Assembly (NCBI GenBank): GCA_003520555.1
Contig: DOUO01000097.1
Span: 1-7,483 of the forward strand
DNA: 7,483 bases
Source of the DNA: Oscillospiraceae bacterium
GTDB lineage: Bacteria; Bacillota; Clostridia; Oscillospirales; Acutalibacteraceae
Direction of reading: 5' to 3'
The translations under genes were made by a program, and so were the position numbers. Shown here piece by piece: positions 5,929 through 7,483 of this stretch; position 1 is the first letter of the stretch; the number at the start of each line of letters is the position of its first letter. The notes beneath the pieces were generated by a model. The model was given only the letters and a program-made list of their open reading frames with translations, made no database searches and was not told the origin of the DNA.

Positions 5929-6909
5929 TTATGAATTGATTATATCATAAAGGTCGTTTGCGAACTTGTAATAGTCGTTTCTGTTTTCGTTAACAAACTG
6001 AATAGCCGGGCGCGGATGAGTGTTGTACTGTCCGGTGAGCATATAGGGAATGTCATAGCCCCATTTTACGCCCTGTTCGCGAAGGCTGTTCATATGGTTT
6101 TGAATGAAGCGGATTATGGGATTTACCTTGTACTTCGGGTTCTTAAGGAAGCCCAGCAGAAGCTCAAGCGAGCAGTTGCCGGCTCCGCGTCCCATACCGT
6201 CAACGGTCGCGTCAAGGTAGCTTGCGCCGTACGCCATAGCGTCGATGGTATTTGCGAACGCCAGTTGTTGGTTGTTGTGAGCGTGTATGCCCGTAAGCTT
6301 GCCGTAGGTTTCCGCGATTTCGCCGTACATCTCCGCGAAACGGCGCGCTTCTTCGGGGTAAAGAGAACCGTAGCTGTCCACAATGTAAAAGCACGAAACG
6401 GGAGTTTGTCCTAAAATTTCAAGCGCTGTTCTTAAGTCCTCTGTTCTTGCCTTTGAAATTGCCATGATGTTGATTGTGGTTTCGTAGCCCTGCTTCGCGC
6501 AGTACTCAATCATTTCAACAGCGGCGGGAATTGTGTTGATGTACGTGGCTATTCTTATAAGGTCAATGGGGCTTTCGGATTTGGGAATTATGTCGGTTTC
6601 AAAATCCGTTCTGCCTACGTCTGCCATTACCGCGATTTTCATCTTGGTGTTGTTTTCGCCCACAATCGCGCGGATGTCGTCGTCGTTGCAGAATTTCCAC
6701 TTTCCGAAGTCATCCTCGTCAAAAATTTCCTTTGACGCCTTGTATCCGAACTCCATGTAGTCGACGCCTGCCTTGAGGTTTGCCTTGTACAAATCCGCTA
6801 CAAAGCTGTCGTCAAAGCGGAAATCGTTGCACAGTCCGCCGTCGCGGATGGTTGCGTCAACCACCCTTATGTCCTGTCTTACGGACAGAAGATTACCTTT
6901 TTGTGCCAT
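5929..6909 (-). CDS. HMGL-like (DRE-TIM) aldolase-family protein of unknown substrate
   Basis: 326-residue cytoplasmic protein with the TIM-barrel fold of DRE-TIM metallolyases (HMG-CoA lyase, isopropylmalate synthase, 4-hydroxy-2-oxovalerate aldolase). VVDATIRDGG (16-25) supplies the Arg-Asp pair (R22, D23). HAHNN (209-213) supplies the two metal-binding histidines, and DSYG (178-181) and GMGRGAGN (238-245) are typical of the aldolase branch. The C-terminal part (about 255-326), with GYDIPYMLTGQYNTHPRPA near 284-302, differs from the DmpG communication domain. No partner acylating aldehyde dehydrogenase is nearby, so a catechol meta-cleavage role is unlikely. Proteins of this kind are often carelessly annotated as H-NS-like; nothing here supports DNA binding. 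Translation starts at 6909 with AAGGAG about 9 nt upstream. Its position between pyrC and pyrF suggests co-expression, not a known pyrimidine step. Confidence 0.85.
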   Translation of the reverse strand: MAQKGNLLSVRQDIRVVDATIRDGGLCNDFRFDDSFVADLYKANLKAGVDYMEFGYKASKEIFDEDDFGKWKFCNDDDIRAIVGENNTKMKIAVMADVGRTDFETDIIPKSESPIDLIRIATYINTIPAAVEMIEYCAKQGYETTINIMAISKARTEDLRTALEILGQTPVSCFYIVDSYGSLYPEEARRFAEMYGEIAETYGKLTGIHAHNNQQLAFANTIDAMAYGASYLDATVDGMGRGAGNCSLELLLGFLKNPKYKVNPIIRFIQNHMNSLREQGVKWGYDIPYMLTGQYNTHPRPAIQFVNENRNDYYKFANDLYDIINS

Positions 6910-6950
6910 GGCACTTCACTCCTTCTTTTTACCCAATTATACATAGCTTA

Positions 6951-6970
6951 GGGAGACCGCCGGGTCTCCC
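6951..6970 (-). other. GC-rich hairpin between pyrC and the aldolase gene
   Basis: Perfect 8-bp stem GGGAGACC (6951-6958) and GGTCTCCC (6963-6970) with a 4-nt loop. It starts 8 nt after the pyrC stop in the mRNA and is followed by TAAGC with no U-tract. It resembles the hairpin between serC and serA in position. Likely roles are 3'-end protection, RNA processing or partial termination. Confidence 0.65.
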
Positions 6971-6977
6971 GTGAAAA

Positions 6978-7483
6978 TTATTTGTCTTCAAATACAATTT
7001 TGCCGTCAAGCAAAGTCATTTTTACCTTGCCCGTAAGGGTTTTGCCCTTAAACGGGGTGTTTTTGCTTTTGCCGTGAAGCTTGTTTACGTCAACCGTCCA
7101 CTGCCTGTTTAAATCAATCAGCGCTATATCGGCAGGAGCGCCGCAGCTGAGCGTGCCGGCGTTGATTCCGAGAATTTTTGAAGGGTTAACGCTCATTTTT
7201 TCAATCAGACCGCTTAATGTAAGCAGACCTGCTTTTACAAGGTAAGTGTATGCGACCGCGAATGAGGTTTCCATGCCGATTGAGCCGTTGGGAGCGGATA
7301 CAAAATCCGACTTTTCCTCCGGAGTATGCGGCGCGTGGTCGGTGGCGATTGCGTCAAGCGTGCCGTCCTGCAAGCCCGAAATTATTGCCTGAACGTCCGC
7401 GGCGGTTCGCAGCGGCGGATTCATTCTGAAGTCCGCGTCGCGTTTTAAAAGCTCCTGTTCGTTAAGCGAAAAGTAATGGGGCG
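6978..7483 (-). CDS. pyrC: Dihydroorotase, C-terminal part (truncated by window edge)
   Basis: Zinc amidohydrolase that cyclises carbamoyl-aspartate to dihydroorotate, the third step of UMP synthesis. Only about 167 C-terminal residues are visible. The frame stays open to the right edge, so the ATG at 7424 is internal: it is the Met of the conserved MNPPLR motif. Upstream codons read PHYFSLNEQELLKRDADFR, matching the TPHHF...DxxF/K segment of type-I dihydroorotases, with the metal-ligand His of that motif. IATDHAPHT, about 25 residues after MNPPLR, carries the catalytic Asp and a substrate-binding His. The C-terminal beta region, with ALIDLNRQWTVD and KTLTGKV, closes the composite domain. The missing N-terminal HxH site lies outside the window. 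The symbol pyrC is likely; hydantoinase or allantoinase is less likely given MNPPLR and the neighbouring pyrF. Confidence 0.92.
   Translation of the reverse strand, partial: PHYFSLNEQELLKRDADFRMNPPLRTAADVQAIISGLQDGTLDAIATDHAPHTPEEKSDFVSAPNGSIGMETSFAVAYTYLVKAGLLTLSGLIEKMSVNPSKILGINAGTLSCGAPADIALIDLNRQWTVDVNKLHGKSKNTPFKGKTLTGKVKMTLLDGKIVFEDK

Noticed and set aside
5929..6909. H-NS-like nucleoid protein label for the aldolase
   Set aside because: Catalytic and metal-binding motifs of the DRE-TIM family are intact, and there is no DNA-binding or oligomerisation region of the H-NS type.
6936..6941. TATAAT upstream of the aldolase gene as an internal promoter
   Set aside because: The hexamer 17 nt upstream is CCCGGC, inside the GC hairpin, which is nothing like a -35. 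There is no TGn extension. An exact hexamer in an AT-rich spacer is easily due to chance.
1..7483. CRISPR, prophage, insertion sequence, toxin-antitoxin or defence system
   Set aside because: Reading both strands shows no direct-repeat array, transposase, integrase, tRNA-linked attachment site or small paired genes. Every coding stretch is accounted for by housekeeping or metabolic genes.

Overview
The window looks like ordinary chromosome from an anaerobic, starch-degrading member of the Firmicutes, most likely a gut or rumen Clostridia of the Ruminococcaceae/Oscillospirales type. This is inferred from strong GGAGG-type ribosome binding sites, a textbook sigma-A promoter, mid-range GC coding sequence with AT-rich spacers, the type-2 (about 310-residue) PyrF, and a secreted amylase with a family-26-like starch-binding module. 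Genus cannot be fixed from the sequence alone. All six genes lie on the minus strand, so transcription runs from high to low coordinates.

In transcription order there are three blocks. (1) A pyrimidine block: the 3' part of pyrC (dihydroorotase, cut by the right edge), then an uncharacterised DRE-TIM/HMGL-like aldolase, then pyrF (OMP decarboxylase). The spacers are short (68 and 34 nt), so these are probably co-transcribed. (2) A serine block: serC then serA, 59 nt apart, giving two consecutive steps from 3-phosphoglycerate to phosphoserine. It starts at a perfect TTGACA-17-TATAAT promoter (4867-4895). A dyad lies directly upstream of the -35, and a structured 5' leader (4823-4850) precedes serC. 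The block ends at a good intrinsic-terminator-like hairpin (2443-2474). (3) A single secreted alpha-amylase gene with its own upstream region, running to within 20 nt of the left edge; its terminator is outside the window.

No mobile element, CRISPR array, tRNA or rRNA, toxin-antitoxin or defence gene is visible, and I found no convincing undescribed multi-gene system. The best leads are the orphan aldolase inside the pyr gene group, the dyad plus hairpin around the serCA promoter, and GC-rich hairpins without U-tracts between genes in both operons. Two starts need correcting against the longest ORFs: the amylase starts at 2264 and serA at 3648.
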